NCBI GenBank assembly: GCA_037045145.1
Contig: JBAOIA010000012.1
Location: 186,001-250,000, forward strand
Direction: 5' to 3'
Source: Bacteroidia bacterium
GTDB lineage: Bacteria; Bacteroidota; Bacteroidia; AKYH767-A; OLB10
DNA: 64,000 nucleotides
The notes beneath the pieces are model-generated. The model did not search any database. It was not told the origin of the DNA and saw nothing but the letters and a program-made list of their open reading frames with translations. Position numbers and translations under genes: made by a program. Shown in pieces: positions 33,586 to 44,400 of this stretch (the stretch's first letter is position 1; every line of letters starts with the position of its first letter).

Positions 33586-35955
33586 TCAACTAACTTTTAT
33601 TCTGCTGAAGTTGGCTGCTACATTGATGGTTAGTGTTTTGTCGCGCAACCGTCTGGATAAAGAAATTTCTTTATCATCAATCATCAACTGATGTGGGCGA
33701 AAAGGAAGTCCATGAAGCACCAAACGACATTCAGCATTGGCTGATTGATATGCACCTGTTTTTTCGCAAATGATTCTCATCTGTCTTCGATTGCCAAAAA
33801 CCGTAAACTTCTTCACAGAAAGATTACCTTCTTTGTAGGAATAATTGTCACCATCATCCTCATAAAAATAGCTTACATTTCTATTTACTGAATAATAAAT
33901 GTGCAAAGTGATTGGTTGAGGTGTGTTTTCATTCAGGTGTTGTACTACTGGCTGATGTGGTATTACTGCACCCTCTTTAACAAAGAGCGGAAAGCGGTCT
34001 AATGGTGCTTCAATATCATATTCATGTCCGCCACGATAGTATTTATCGTTCCAGTAGTAATACCAGTTTCCTTTAGGCAAATAAACAGAGCGTCCGCTGG
34101 AAGCACTTTTGTTGATAGGGCAAATCAGCAATTGATCTCCGAAACCAAACTCGTCCATGCGCATGTGAGTTTCAACATCATCTTGTGCAAGGAATGCCAA
34201 GGGTCGTATCATGGGTGTTCCCTTGTTTACATACTGCCAGAAAGTGGTGTATATGTATGGTATAAGTTGGTATCTTAACTCAATAGATTTTCTGATGAGT
34301 GCCTCATAGGCTGCACCAAAAGCCCACGGTTCTTTGTCGCCCTGGTCGCTGCTGGAATGGCCTCTGAAGAATGGATGGAAAATTGCCATCTGTATATAAC
34401 GAACAAACAGTTCTCCATCAGGTTCGCCAATAAACCCACCAATGTCTGTTCCGCAAAACGAAATGCCCGATACACTCAACCGCTGACATTGCATGTTGGC
34501 TACCCAAATATGCTCCCATGAGGCAACATTATCACCTGTCCAAACTGCTGCATAACGCTGCACACCGGAAAATCCGGATCGAGTTAAAACAAAAGGTCTT
34601 TTTTCCGGAACAAATTGTTTAAGCCCTTCATACGTTGCTCTGGCCATTTGCATACCATAAACATTGTGTCCCATGCGGTGGCTAACATTCAATCCATCAT
34701 AATTATGTCTTACATCATCTGGAAATGTTGCAATCTCAAAAACTGCAGGTTCATTCATATCATTCCACACACCACTCACACCTTGTTCCATTAATTCTTT
34801 ATACAAGCCACTCCACCATTTCCGCACTTCAGGATGTGTGAAGTCAGGAAAATAACAATCTCCAGGCCACACTTTTCCTTCCATATAGTCGCCATCTTGC
34901 CGTCTGCAGAAATAATTTTTTTCCAATGCTTGCTGAAAAACCCAATAGTCTTTATCTTTTTTTATTCCCGGATCAATGATTACAATAATTTTAAAACCTT
35001 GTTCACGCAATTCTGCAATCATCTTTTTAGGATCCGGAAAACGTTCTTCATCCCAGGTAAAACATCTAAAGCCTTTCATGTAGTCAATGTCAAGATGAAT
35101 GACATCACATGGAATTGCCTTACTGCGAAAATGCCCTGCCAGTTCCTTAACAACTGATTCGGGATAATAGCTCCATTTACTTTGATGATAACCTAATGTC
35201 CACTTTGGCGGCAATTCAGGGAGTCCTGTTATTTTGCAATACTCTTCGGCTACCTGCAACAACGTTGGTGCATAAATGAAGTAATAAGACATTTGTCCGC
35301 CTTCTGCCCAGAAACTTGCATGAGTGTTACTTTCTTTACCGAAATCAAAAAACGTCTGAAAACTGTTATCGAAAAATATACCGTATGAAATGTTGTGATG
35401 CAAGCCAAAATAAAAAGGGATATTTCTGTACAATGGATCTTGCTCTTTAGCGAATCCATAAGTATCGGTACCCCAGTTTAAAAATCTTTTACCTCGCAAA
35501 TTCTGTGAAGTTGCTTTGTCACCAAGTCCAAAAAAGTTTTCATGCTCCTGAATTTGTTTTGTACAATAAACATAATGACCTCCAAAACCGGGGTTAGGCT
35601 CCCAATGAAATCCTCCATCATCACAATTTATCAACCTTCCATCAATCGTAAAGAGCGAAATACTCAATGTGTCGCGTGCAATCCGGCAAATAATTTCAGA
35701 AGTTTTTATCACAAACTGTCTATCATCTTCTATCTGTTCAATTGTTGTTTCTGTGAAATTAAAATCGGGTGCTTTGGCATAGGAAAAATCAGTTGATAAA
35801 TAATCTATTCCATAACGAAAACGAATTATTCTTGACGAATAAACCTGCACTTCTAAACTACAATTAGTAGCTTCTATTAAAAACACATTACCTGTCCGTT
35901 TTATCTGAACAATTTCAGATGGATAGTTCTTCTTATTTGTTGCTTGAAAATCCAT
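33586..35955 (-). CDS. Glycoside hydrolase family 31 alpha-glucosidase
   Basis: A retaining alpha-glycosidase of 789 residues. An N-terminal beta-sandwich leads to the catalytic barrel. IPCDVIHLDIDYMKGFRCFT marks the start of the active-site loops; the nucleophile Asp is in GVWNDMNEP near 400; the acid/base Asp is in WTGDNVASW near 475; SFCGTDIGGF follows. C-terminal beta domains end the protein. No signal peptide is seen, so it is probably cytoplasmic. The gene stands alone with about 140 bases on each side. Confidence 0.95.
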   Translation of the reverse strand: MDFQATNKKNYPSEIVQIKRTGNVFLIEATNCSLEVQVYSSRIIRFRYGIDYLSTDFSYAKAPDFNFTETTIEQIEDDRQFVIKTSEIICRIARDTLSISLFTIDGRLINCDDGGFHWEPNPGFGGHYVYCTKQIQEHENFFGLGDKATSQNLRGKRFLNWGTDTYGFAKEQDPLYRNIPFYFGLHHNISYGIFFDNSFQTFFDFGKESNTHASFWAEGGQMSYYFIYAPTLLQVAEEYCKITGLPELPPKWTLGYHQSKWSYYPESVVKELAGHFRSKAIPCDVIHLDIDYMKGFRCFTWDEERFPDPKKMIAELREQGFKIIVIIDPGIKKDKDYWVFQQALEKNYFCRRQDGDYMEGKVWPGDCYFPDFTHPEVRKWWSGLYKELMEQGVSGVWNDMNEPAVFEIATFPDDVRHNYDGLNVSHRMGHNVYGMQMARATYEGLKQFVPEKRPFVLTRSGFSGVQRYAAVWTGDNVASWEHIWVANMQCQRLSVSGISFCGTDIGGFIGEPDGELFVRYIQMAIFHPFFRGHSSSDQGDKEPWAFGAAYEALIRKSIELRYQLIPYIYTTFWQYVNKGTPMIRPLAFLAQDDVETHMRMDEFGFGDQLLICPINKSASSGRSVYLPKGNWYYYWNDKYYRGGHEYDIEAPLDRFPLFVKEGAVIPHQPVVQHLNENTPQPITLHIYYSVNRNVSYFYEDDGDNYSYKEGNLSVKKFTVFGNRRQMRIICEKTGAYQSANAECRLVLHGLPFRPHQLMIDDKEISLSRRLRDKTLTINVAANFSRIKVS

Positions 35956-36102
35956 AAAAAAATTTAGTGTCGGGAATCAATATATTCCACCATCTTGTAT
36001 TGATGCAAATAAAACAATTTACAGATATGATTTCCGCAAATCGCAGCAGGAGTTTTTAAATTAAAATTGTTGATGAACGTGAAAGACTTAGTTAACTGTA
36101 TT

Positions 36103-36840
36103 TTAGTTGTTTCGCTGCCTGAATGCTTCAAAAAGTATGATGCCTGCGGCAACAGAAACATTTAACGATTGAACTACATTGTTCATAGGTATAATCACCT
36201 TCTCGTCTGCACGCTTCAGATATTCGGTTGAAATGCCACTATCCTCACTTCCCATGATGATACAACAAGGCACTTTCAGGTCTGATGCAAAATAAGGCTG
36301 ACTGGCTTTTTCTGTTGCTGCTACAATTTTGATTCCGGAACCTTTCAAATATTCAATCGTGAGTTTAAGATTTTTCTCACGGCAAACAGGAATGTTGTGT
36401 AATGCGCCTGCCGAAGTTTTAATGGCATCGGCATTCAGTTGCGCTGAACCTTGATCGGGAATTATGATAGCATGTACTCCTGCACAGGCAGCAGTGCGAG
36501 CCATAGCACCTACGTTGCGGACATCTGTAACACGGTCAATCATCAGAAACAATGGCACCTCCCCTCTTTCAAACACCAAGGGAATAATGTCTTCTGTTTT
36601 GTAATAGGTGATGGTGGATAAAATACAAACAACACCCTGATGATTTCCTTTGGTAAGTTTGTTTAGTTTAAAATCGGGCACCACCTGAAAAGGGATGTTA
36701 TTCTTAGCAAGCAGTTGCCTTAGCTCATTCACTAAACTATTGTTGATGCCTTTTTGAATAAATATTTTCTCAATATCCTTTCCTGCATTCACGGCTTCCA
36801 TAACAGCACGTGTGCCATAAATTAATTGTTCATTACTCAT
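36103..36840 (-). CDS. rlmB: 23S rRNA (guanosine-2'-O)-methyltransferase RlmB
   Basis: SpoU/TrmH-family trefoil-knot methyltransferase of 245 residues. The N-terminal substrate-binding domain begins EQLIYGTRAVMEAV. Motif 1 is VTDVRNVGAMARTA, motif 2 is IIMGSEDSGIS, and motif 3 is IPMNNVVQSLNVSVAAGIIL. It methylates G2251 of the peptidyl-transferase loop in E. coli. Its start overlaps the end of the GWxTD gene by 8 bases, so it closes a three-gene minus-strand operon. Confidence 0.95.
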   Translation of the reverse strand: MSNEQLIYGTRAVMEAVNAGKDIEKIFIQKGINNSLVNELRQLLAKNNIPFQVVPDFKLNKLTKGNHQGVVCILSTITYYKTEDIIPLVFERGEVPLFLMIDRVTDVRNVGAMARTAACAGVHAIIIPDQGSAQLNADAIKTSAGALHNIPVCREKNLKLTIEYLKGSGIKIVAATEKASQPYFASDLKVPCCIIMGSEDSGISTEYLKRADEKVIIPMNNVVQSLNVSVAAGIILFEAFRQRNN

Positions 36841-38095
36841 TAGTTTGTATTATTCTACCTTGTCGCCAATGGTCAACGGCAATATACCAAACAGGCTCAT
36901 AAGCAGCTGATCGGACAAGAATGTAATCATTACCCGTAAAAGGGTTTTCTATTTTTTTGAAAGTAAAATTCAGGTTGCCATAACCTTTGAAATATCCATA
37001 ATCCCAAAATTCCGATTCGCTTGTTTTATAAACAGTTTTTGGTGAACCAAAAATAAGATATATCATTCCCTTATCGGTTTTCCATCCTTGAAGATAAGAG
37101 GTGAAAAAACGATTGGCATTTTGCATTCTGGTATAAAATATTTTTATCAGAAACCTTGCTCTCTCCTTGCTTCCTGAAACATCTATCCAGAACTGATCAA
37201 TAGCTTCTTTTTTATCCGCTGCCTGTTGTATCTTTTCATATTCTCCTGCCGTAGTCATATAGCGCAATGCTGCTACCATCTGATTGGCATCGGTGACAAG
37301 AGGATAATCATCTCCAAAATTATACAACACAGCACCTGATTTTTGTATGGTATCATACTGCAAATGATAGATTCCTTTTCCGGTACTCCTAAATTGATAA
37401 AATCCGGATGTATCGCGGTGAAGGTGAAATGTGCTATCGGAATTATATGAGAATACAACAGGCTGCTTATTACTGAAGGGTGGGTGTGCAATGGGATATT
37501 CTCTGAAAAAGCAACGCACCCACAACAGTTGATTTGTATCATTGCATGTAATGCTGATATTTTTTGTTGTACCTAATACGGTTGAAAATAGTGGATAATC
37601 TTTTCCTTCTTCATAAAAAAGAAATGCATTGCTTCCCTGCGTACTGCTATCCTCATTTAGAAAGCTTTGATTGAGTAGCTCACCTTGAACATCGTAAAGA
37701 TTTAACATGAGTAAGGATTTATCTGCAGGCCTTCTTACATAAAATCGTTTTAATATAAATGCTGTTGAATCATCTGTAAAGGGAGCAGTGAAATGAAACG
37801 ATGATGTATCCAATATTTTTTTATTCTCGTATGATGGGAACACAGTTATTTTCAGGAACATGTCTGCACTTTGCTCTCCACTCTTGTTTTTTTGATATGG
37901 TACAAATGAAACGGGCATTTTTAAAAAGATAGTACTGCTGTCATTAGCATGGTTATAAAGTAAAAATTCAGGTTTTTCTTTGCGGCTATCCCGATACAAC
38001 CATGATAAATCACTATTACTGATGCGGTGCACTCCACTGCAAGACGCTAAAAAAAACAGTAACACAATGATTAATTTATTCACCTGCTCTTTCAA
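36833..38095 (-). CDS. GWxTD-domain lipoprotein
   Basis: A 420-residue protein with a lipoprotein signal (LIIVLLFFLASCSGVHR, Cys near 19). The defining motif GWKTDKGMIYLIFGSP is near residue 337 and is followed by YKTSESEFWDYGY. GWxTD proteins are common in Bacteroidota and neighbours; their role is not established. It overlaps rmuC by 20 bases and rlmB by 8, so the three are co-transcribed. Confidence 0.92.
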   Translation of the reverse strand: MKEQVNKLIIVLLFFLASCSGVHRISNSDLSWLYRDSRKEKPEFLLYNHANDSSTIFLKMPVSFVPYQKNKSGEQSADMFLKITVFPSYENKKILDTSSFHFTAPFTDDSTAFILKRFYVRRPADKSLLMLNLYDVQGELLNQSFLNEDSSTQGSNAFLFYEEGKDYPLFSTVLGTTKNISITCNDTNQLLWVRCFFREYPIAHPPFSNKQPVVFSYNSDSTFHLHRDTSGFYQFRSTGKGIYHLQYDTIQKSGAVLYNFGDDYPLVTDANQMVAALRYMTTAGEYEKIQQAADKKEAIDQFWIDVSGSKERARFLIKIFYTRMQNANRFFTSYLQGWKTDKGMIYLIFGSPKTVYKTSESEFWDYGYFKGYGNLNFTFKKIENPFTGNDYILVRSAAYEPVWYIAVDHWRQGRIIQTNE

Positions 38096-39395
38096 TTAAT
38101 GACTGAGGCAAACTTTTTTGTGCCTTAGCTCCAAGTTCTTTCATTTTTTGTGCTTTGCCTATAAGATTTCCCGACCCATCTGTCAGTTTTTTCATAGCTT
38201 CAACATAATCTTCTTTAGCACCATCCATTTTCTTTCCAATGGATATCATATCGGCAATAAACAGCACTAGTTTGTCATACATCTTACCGCCTTCTTCGGC
38301 AATGAGTAATGCGTTCTTCACCTGACGTTCTTGCTTCCAGATACTGGCAACCGTTCGTAAGGTTGCCAACAATGTGGTGGGACTTACAATCACAATCTTT
38401 TTATCCCATGCAAATTGATAAATTTCAGGATCAGCTTGCATAACAACACTAAAAGCAGGTTCAATTGGCATAAACAACAAAACAAAATCAGGAGTATTGT
38501 ATCCGGCTGCTGTCTGATAACCCTTTTCACTTAAAAGTTTTATATGATTTTTTACAGACTGAATATGTAATGCTGTTGCTTTGCTTCGTTCCGTTTCATC
38601 CGCAGAAGAAATCATTTGACTATAAGCCACAAGCGACACTTTGGAGTCAATGATTAAATGTTTTTGCTCCGGAAGGAAAACCATCACATCAGGTTTAATT
38701 CTGTCTCCTTCAATGTTTGTGGTAACAACCTGCGTTCTGTATTCCTGATCTTTAATAAGTCCTGACGACTCAAGAATTTTTTCCAACACCATTTCACCCC
38801 AGTTACCCTGCATTTTATTGTCACCTTTTAATGCAGTAGCGAGATTGTTTGCTTCACTGCTAAGTTGTTTATTCAAATCAAGCAAATTTTTAATCTGTTC
38901 TTTTAAAGAGATACGTTCTGATGATTCTGTTTTATAGGTCTTTTCAACCTTGTCTTCAAAATCTTTAATCTTTTCTTTCAAGGGATTTAATACTAAGTCA
39001 AGATTTATTCTGTTCTGCTCTGTAAACTTTACACTTTTCTCTTCAAGGATTTTATTTGCCAGATTCTCAAACTCAGTTTTAAACCGTTGTTGCAGTTGCT
39101 CTATCTCTGTTTTTTGCGCATTTAGTTTTTCCTGCAAATCAGTGTTTTTTGTATTCAATGAAGCATGTTCTGCAGTTAATTTCAGCATTGAATCACGCTC
39201 TTGCGAAAACAAATTTTCTGCGTCAAGAATTCTTGATCTTGCTTCATGTAACGAAACCTCCATACTGCCCACAGCAATTTCTTTTTCAGAAAGCAATTGT
39301 TTGATACTTCTGATTTCTGCATTCAGCTTTTGCTGAACAATAAAGTAAACTACAACTGCAGTGATAACAGCAGTAAGTATTATATAAACTGTCAT
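38076..39395 (-). CDS. rmuC: DNA recombination protein RmuC
   Basis: A nuclease-fold protein that limits DNA inversions and recombination between short inverted repeats in E. coli. The N-terminal transmembrane helix (MTVYIILTAVITAVVVYFIV) is followed by about 150 residues of coiled coil and then the RmuC domain with GNWGEMVLEKILESSGL, IIDSKVSLVAYSQM and IVSPTTLLATLRTVASIW. The ATG at 39395 was chosen because it opens the helix directly; the longer frame to 39455 adds 20 residues lying over the promoter box. Confidence 0.95.
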   Translation of the reverse strand: MTVYIILTAVITAVVVYFIVQQKLNAEIRSIKQLLSEKEIAVGSMEVSLHEARSRILDAENLFSQERDSMLKLTAEHASLNTKNTDLQEKLNAQKTEIEQLQQRFKTEFENLANKILEEKSVKFTEQNRINLDLVLNPLKEKIKDFEDKVEKTYKTESSERISLKEQIKNLLDLNKQLSSEANNLATALKGDNKMQGNWGEMVLEKILESSGLIKDQEYRTQVVTTNIEGDRIKPDVMVFLPEQKHLIIDSKVSLVAYSQMISSADETERSKATALHIQSVKNHIKLLSEKGYQTAAGYNTPDFVLLFMPIEPAFSVVMQADPEIYQFAWDKKIVIVSPTTLLATLRTVASIWKQERQVKNALLIAEEGGKMYDKLVLFIADMISIGKKMDGAKEDYVEAMKKLTDGSGNLIGKAQKMKELGAKAQKSLPQSLIERAGE

Positions 39396-39410
39396 AGTAT
39401 AATATTCATG

Positions 39411-39418
39411 CAAAATTA
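39411..39418 (-). promoter_or_regulatory. TAATTTTG -7 box upstream of rmuC
   Basis: Exact TAnnTTTG on the minus strand, 15 bases before the preferred rmuC start. It supports the shorter start. Confidence 0.4.
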
Positions 39419-39511
39419 AGCTATTCCAGCAAACCTTAACTTCTGTAGTTTTCAATTGCCGATTAAATCATTCATTGTTGTTAGTTTTGCAATTCATATA
39501 CATTGTTTTTC

Positions 39512-41410
39512 ATGGCATATAAAAGTTTAGCACATTTTATTCAGGTTTTGGAGCAAAGTGGCGAATTAGTCCGGATAAAGGAATATGTTAACCCACATCT
39601 GGAAATAACAGAAGTCACCGACCGCATCTCAAAGCAATACGGACCTGCATTATTATTTGAAAATACAGGTTATGATTTTCCATTGCTCATCAACAGCATG
39701 GGCACTGAAAAGAGAATGGCCATGGCATTGGGTGTTGCAAATCTCGATGATGTTGCAAAAGAAATTGAGCTGTTATTTAAAAACATGACTGCTCCCAAAA
39801 GCAGTTTTATTGATAAATTAAAAATGCTGCCACAACTTAGTAACATAGCTTCATGGATGCCAAAAGTTATTTCAGGTCGTGGAGATTGTCAGCAGGTGGT
39901 GATGAAAGAAATTGACATTACACGATTCCCTGTGTTGAAATGCTGGCCTGAAGATGGTGGTCCTTTCCTTACACTCCCTGTCATTCAAACTAAGGATTTG
40001 CATACAGGCATTCGTAATGTCGGTTTATACCGAATGCAGGTTTTTGGAAAGGATATGACTGCAATGCATTGGCATAGACATAAAGTGAGTGCCCGACATT
40101 TTAATGAATATAAAAAGGCAAATCAAAGAATGCCCGTAGTAGTTACACTTGGTGGCGACCCTGCCTATTCATATTGTGCCACAGCACCATTGCCCGATGG
40201 GGTTGATGAATTTTTACTGGCAGGATTTATCCGCAAAAAAAGTGTTTCATTAGTTCAATGCCTGACTCAGGACATGCAGGTTCCTGCTGATGCCGACATA
40301 GTAATTGAAGGTTATATTGACCCTAATGAAGAGTTAATTTTAGAAGGCCCTTTTGGAGATCATACAGGATATTATTCGTTGGCGGACTATTATCCGAAAT
40401 TCCATATAACCTGTATTACACATAAAAAAGATGCCATATATCCTGCAACAATAGTAGGTATTCCGCCACAGGAAGATGCCTGGATAGGAAAAGCCACAGA
40501 GAGAATTTTTCTTGCTCCTATTAAAATGACCATGGTTCCTGAAATTGTGGATATGGTGCTACCGGTTGAAGGCGTTTTTCATAATCTGGTTATTGTAAAA
40601 ATAAAAAAAGACTATCCAGGGCAAGCACTGAAGGTAATGAATGCATTATGGGGAGCCGGGCAAATGATGTTTACTAAAATGATGATTGTAGTTGATGGTG
40701 ATGTGAATATTCATAACAATGAGGAAGTAGCTAAATACATATCAGAAAACACCAATCCTTCAACAGATTTCACGTTCAGCTCTGGGCCAACAGATGTTTT
40801 AGACCACTCCTGCTCTACTATGGCTTTTGGAGGAAAATTAGGTATTGATGCTACCAAAAAATTTGCAGAAGAATTATTTGATACAAAACCTTTTGTGGCC
40901 TCTACAGCGAACATACCCGGCATTGACGAAGTAAAAAAGATCATGCCTGAGATAAATGGCTTAAACGCAACATTATTTAATAAAAACATTTCTGTTGTTT
41001 TTGTATCAATAGAAAAAAGTCGAAAAAATCATGTGAAAGAAGCAGCTAAGTCACTCCTGACGATTCCTTTTTTTACTTCAGTAAAAACAATTATATTTTT
41101 AGAACACACGCTCAACATTAATGATATTGCAGACAATGTATGGCGTTTCTCCAACAATGTTGATCCGAAAAGAGATTACTTTTTTATTGAACATTCAAAC
41201 GGAACCACAATTATTTTTGATGGTACAAGAAAAACAAAAGCTTACGATGGCTTTCAGCGCGACTGGCCAAATATCCTTGCCTCAGAGGCAGCTACAATTG
41301 AAAGAATAGATACCGTATGGAATAAATTAGGGTTAGGAAAATTTATTCCTTCTCCTTCTCTTAAATATGCCAAACAACTTTATAAAGGCGGTGCTGTAGC
41401 CGAAGAATAA
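39512..41410 (+). CDS. UbiD-family decarboxylase
   Basis: A 632-residue prenylated-FMN decarboxylase, length typical of the Bacteroidota menaquinone-pathway form. N-terminal YKSLAHFIQVLEQSGELVRI; prFMN/metal site residues lie in GIRNVGLYRMQVFGKDMTAM and HWHRHK; the catalytic Arg/Glu region includes EGPFGDHTGYYS. It probably acts on a menaquinone precursor, but the substrate is inferred. ATG at 39512 is preferred to an upstream TTG at 39503. Divergent from rmuC. Confidence 0.93.
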   Translation: MAYKSLAHFIQVLEQSGELVRIKEYVNPHLEITEVTDRISKQYGPALLFENTGYDFPLLINSMGTEKRMAMALGVANLDDVAKEIELLFKNMTAPKSSFIDKLKMLPQLSNIASWMPKVISGRGDCQQVVMKEIDITRFPVLKCWPEDGGPFLTLPVIQTKDLHTGIRNVGLYRMQVFGKDMTAMHWHRHKVSARHFNEYKKANQRMPVVVTLGGDPAYSYCATAPLPDGVDEFLLAGFIRKKSVSLVQCLTQDMQVPADADIVIEGYIDPNEELILEGPFGDHTGYYSLADYYPKFHITCITHKKDAIYPATIVGIPPQEDAWIGKATERIFLAPIKMTMVPEIVDMVLPVEGVFHNLVIVKIKKDYPGQALKVMNALWGAGQMMFTKMMIVVDGDVNIHNNEEVAKYISENTNPSTDFTFSSGPTDVLDHSCSTMAFGGKLGIDATKKFAEELFDTKPFVASTANIPGIDEVKKIMPEINGLNATLFNKNISVVFVSIEKSRKNHVKEAAKSLLTIPFFTSVKTIIFLEHTLNINDIADNVWRFSNNVDPKRDYFFIEHSNGTTIIFDGTRKTKAYDGFQRDWPNILASEAATIERIDTVWNKLGLGKFIPSPSLKYAKQLYKGGAVAEE

Positions 41411-44400
41411 TTATCTTAATAAAGTTACATGCCCAACCATTTTATGATATTTGCCAAATACATCTTTAGCAACAACGGTATAGACATAAACATCCTGCTT
41501 GGCTGCTGTTGATTTACCTTTTACTCTGCCATCCCATCCTTTATTATCGCCTTCAAAAATCAACTCACCCCAACGATCGTGTATTAACAGTGTGTAATCA
41601 AGAATATTTATCCCTTTAATGTCAAACTCTTCATTGGTGCCATCGTTATTAGGAGTAAATGCATTAGGAATATAAAAGGTTGTTATTGGTGCAATATAAA
41701 CTTTATCATAAGCAGAGTCACGACAACCGAATGAATTCACTACAATCTGACTAACATTATACCACCCTGTATCACCATAGGCATGTGTTGGCGAATAATT
41801 ACCGGAAGTATGTCCATCACCAAAAGTCCAATCCCATGAAACAGCACCTGCACTTTGGTTGATAAAATTAATTACAGGATTTAAAATATTTGTCTCATGC
41901 GGATCAGGGGTAAAGCCTGCAACTGGATTTGGGTAAACCGTTACTGCATTGTAAGCAGTATCAGTATTTACACAACCAAATTGAGATGTAACTGTAAGCA
42001 CAACATTGTAAACTCCGGTTTGCACATAAGTGTTTAATGGATTCTGAACAGAGTCAGTATTGCCATCACCAAAACTCCAGTCCCAGTTTACAATACTTCC
42101 GTCTGGTGACTGTGAGTAGTCATAAAACTGAACAGGCAAAGGTCCGCATCCTGCATGATTTGAATATTGAAACTGTGCAACAGGATTCTGATGTATCACA
42201 ACAGTTGCCTGTGTAGAATCAATACATCCCTGATCGGAAGTAGCAATTAATGTAACTGTATAGTTTCCTGCTGGAGTAAATGTATGTTCAGGATTTGTTA
42301 CCTGACTTGAACTGCTGTCTCCAAAAAGCCATTGATATCCGTTGATAGTACCTGATGATATTGTACTGCTATTGGTAAAACTTACAGGTGCACCTTCACA
42401 ACCCGGACCACCTGTAAAAGCAGCCATCGGATTTGGATATGCATCAATAAAGGTTGTATCATTAGAAATACAACCATTGCTATTTGTAGTTTGTAGTGTC
42501 ACCATGTAGTTGCCTGCCGTTGCATAACTATGCACAGGTGACTGGATTGAAGAAAAACTACCGTCACCAAAACTCCATTGCCAGTTTGTAGTTGAAATGC
42601 CTGAAGTGTCAGAAGCATCAATCATACTAACAGGAATATTAATACAATTATTTGTCAATGCTATTTGTGGTTGAGGTAATGCAAATACTTCTACAGTATC
42701 AGTGTATAAATCACTACATCCATGATTGGAAGTTACTCTCAGATCAACAGGATAGATTCCGTTTGAAGCATAGGTATGTAAAGGGTTTTTACTTTGAGAA
42801 GATACACCATCGCCAAAATCCCAATCCCATGCAACGATAGTTCCATTTGCAACAGATGACTGATCATTAAATGTAGTCTGTATATTTTTACAGACATTGT
42901 TAGCTGCAAACTTTGCATCAGGAATATTGTGTACTGTAACTTGTTGTGTTAAGGAATCTGCACAACCTGAAGCTGAAACAGCAACTAACGATACATTGTA
43001 TGTTCCTGCTAATGGATACTGATAAGAGGTATTAGCAGAAGTATCAGTAGTACCATCGCCAAAGCTCCAGTAGAAACTATTGATACTGCCTGAAGGAATG
43101 CCTGAGAGATTCACAAACTGTGTTGGGCTGCCAAAACATAATGGTGATGCAGTAAATTGCAGTAGTGGTAATGGATTAACATTAACCTGATTATTAAAGA
43201 CTGCAGAGCATCCATCTGTACCTGTCACAGTCACTGTGTATGTCCCCTGTGAAGCAACTGTAATGGATGCTGTTGTAGCTCCTGTTGACCATAAATAGGT
43301 CGAACCTGCATTACCGGCATTAAGTGTAGTTGTCTGACCTGAACAAATTGCAACATTAACAGCACTATTTATCAGCGAGTCACTAACTGTTACAATTGCC
43401 TCATCATAAGCAGTACAACCATTGGCAGCAATCACAATTACGCCATAGTTTCCTGCTGTTGAAACCTGAATAGATTGTGTTGTTTCACCATTTGGAATCC
43501 ATTGAAAGGCTGAGCCTGCATTTCCTGCATCTAATGTCGCATTGTAGCCAATACAAACAAAAGTATCAGTTAAATTCACGATTGGGCGAGGCAATACGGT
43601 AACAATCATCGTATCCATTGCTTTACAACCGTTAATATCGGTCACTTCAACAGTGTAGGAAGCAGTAGTTGCCGGATTAACCGTAATGGTGGCAGTAGTG
43701 TCACCTGTCGGAAACCAGAGGTAAGAAACTCCACCACTTGCTGAAAAAGATATAGCCTGATTCTGACAAATATTTCTGTTAGGGCCGGCATTTGCCAATG
43801 GCAAAGAATTTACGGTTACAAATACTGAATCGGATGCTGTACATCCATTGGGTGCTGTCACCACTACAGAATACATTGTGCTATTTGCCGGTGAAACTGT
43901 TAACGCAGACGATGTTTGCGAAGTTGGCGTCCATAAATAGGTGCCACCACCGGTTGCTGTTAATGTAGTTGAACCACCTTTGCAGATACTTTTATTTACA
44001 CCTGCGTCTGCTGTTGGAGGTAATAACACTGTTACAACAACACTGTCTGTTGCAGCACAATTATTACTGTCAGTAACACTTACATAATAGGTCTGTGTTG
44101 TCAGAGGTGTCAGTGCTAATACATTTGAATTTGAAGCAACAGGTGTCCAATTATAGGTTAACCCACCACTTGCTGTAAGAACAACCTGATTCCCTAAACA
44201 AACCGATTGATTGATACCGGCATCTGCCATAGATAATGCATGAATTGTAATTGGCTTAATAATAGTATCAGAACATTGATGTACTGTCTGAACAATCAAC
44301 TGAACATTATAAACTCCTGGCGATTGATAAGTCATTGACGGACTTTGTACGTTAGAAACATTACCGTTACCAAAGTTCCAAGCCCATGAACTGATATTAT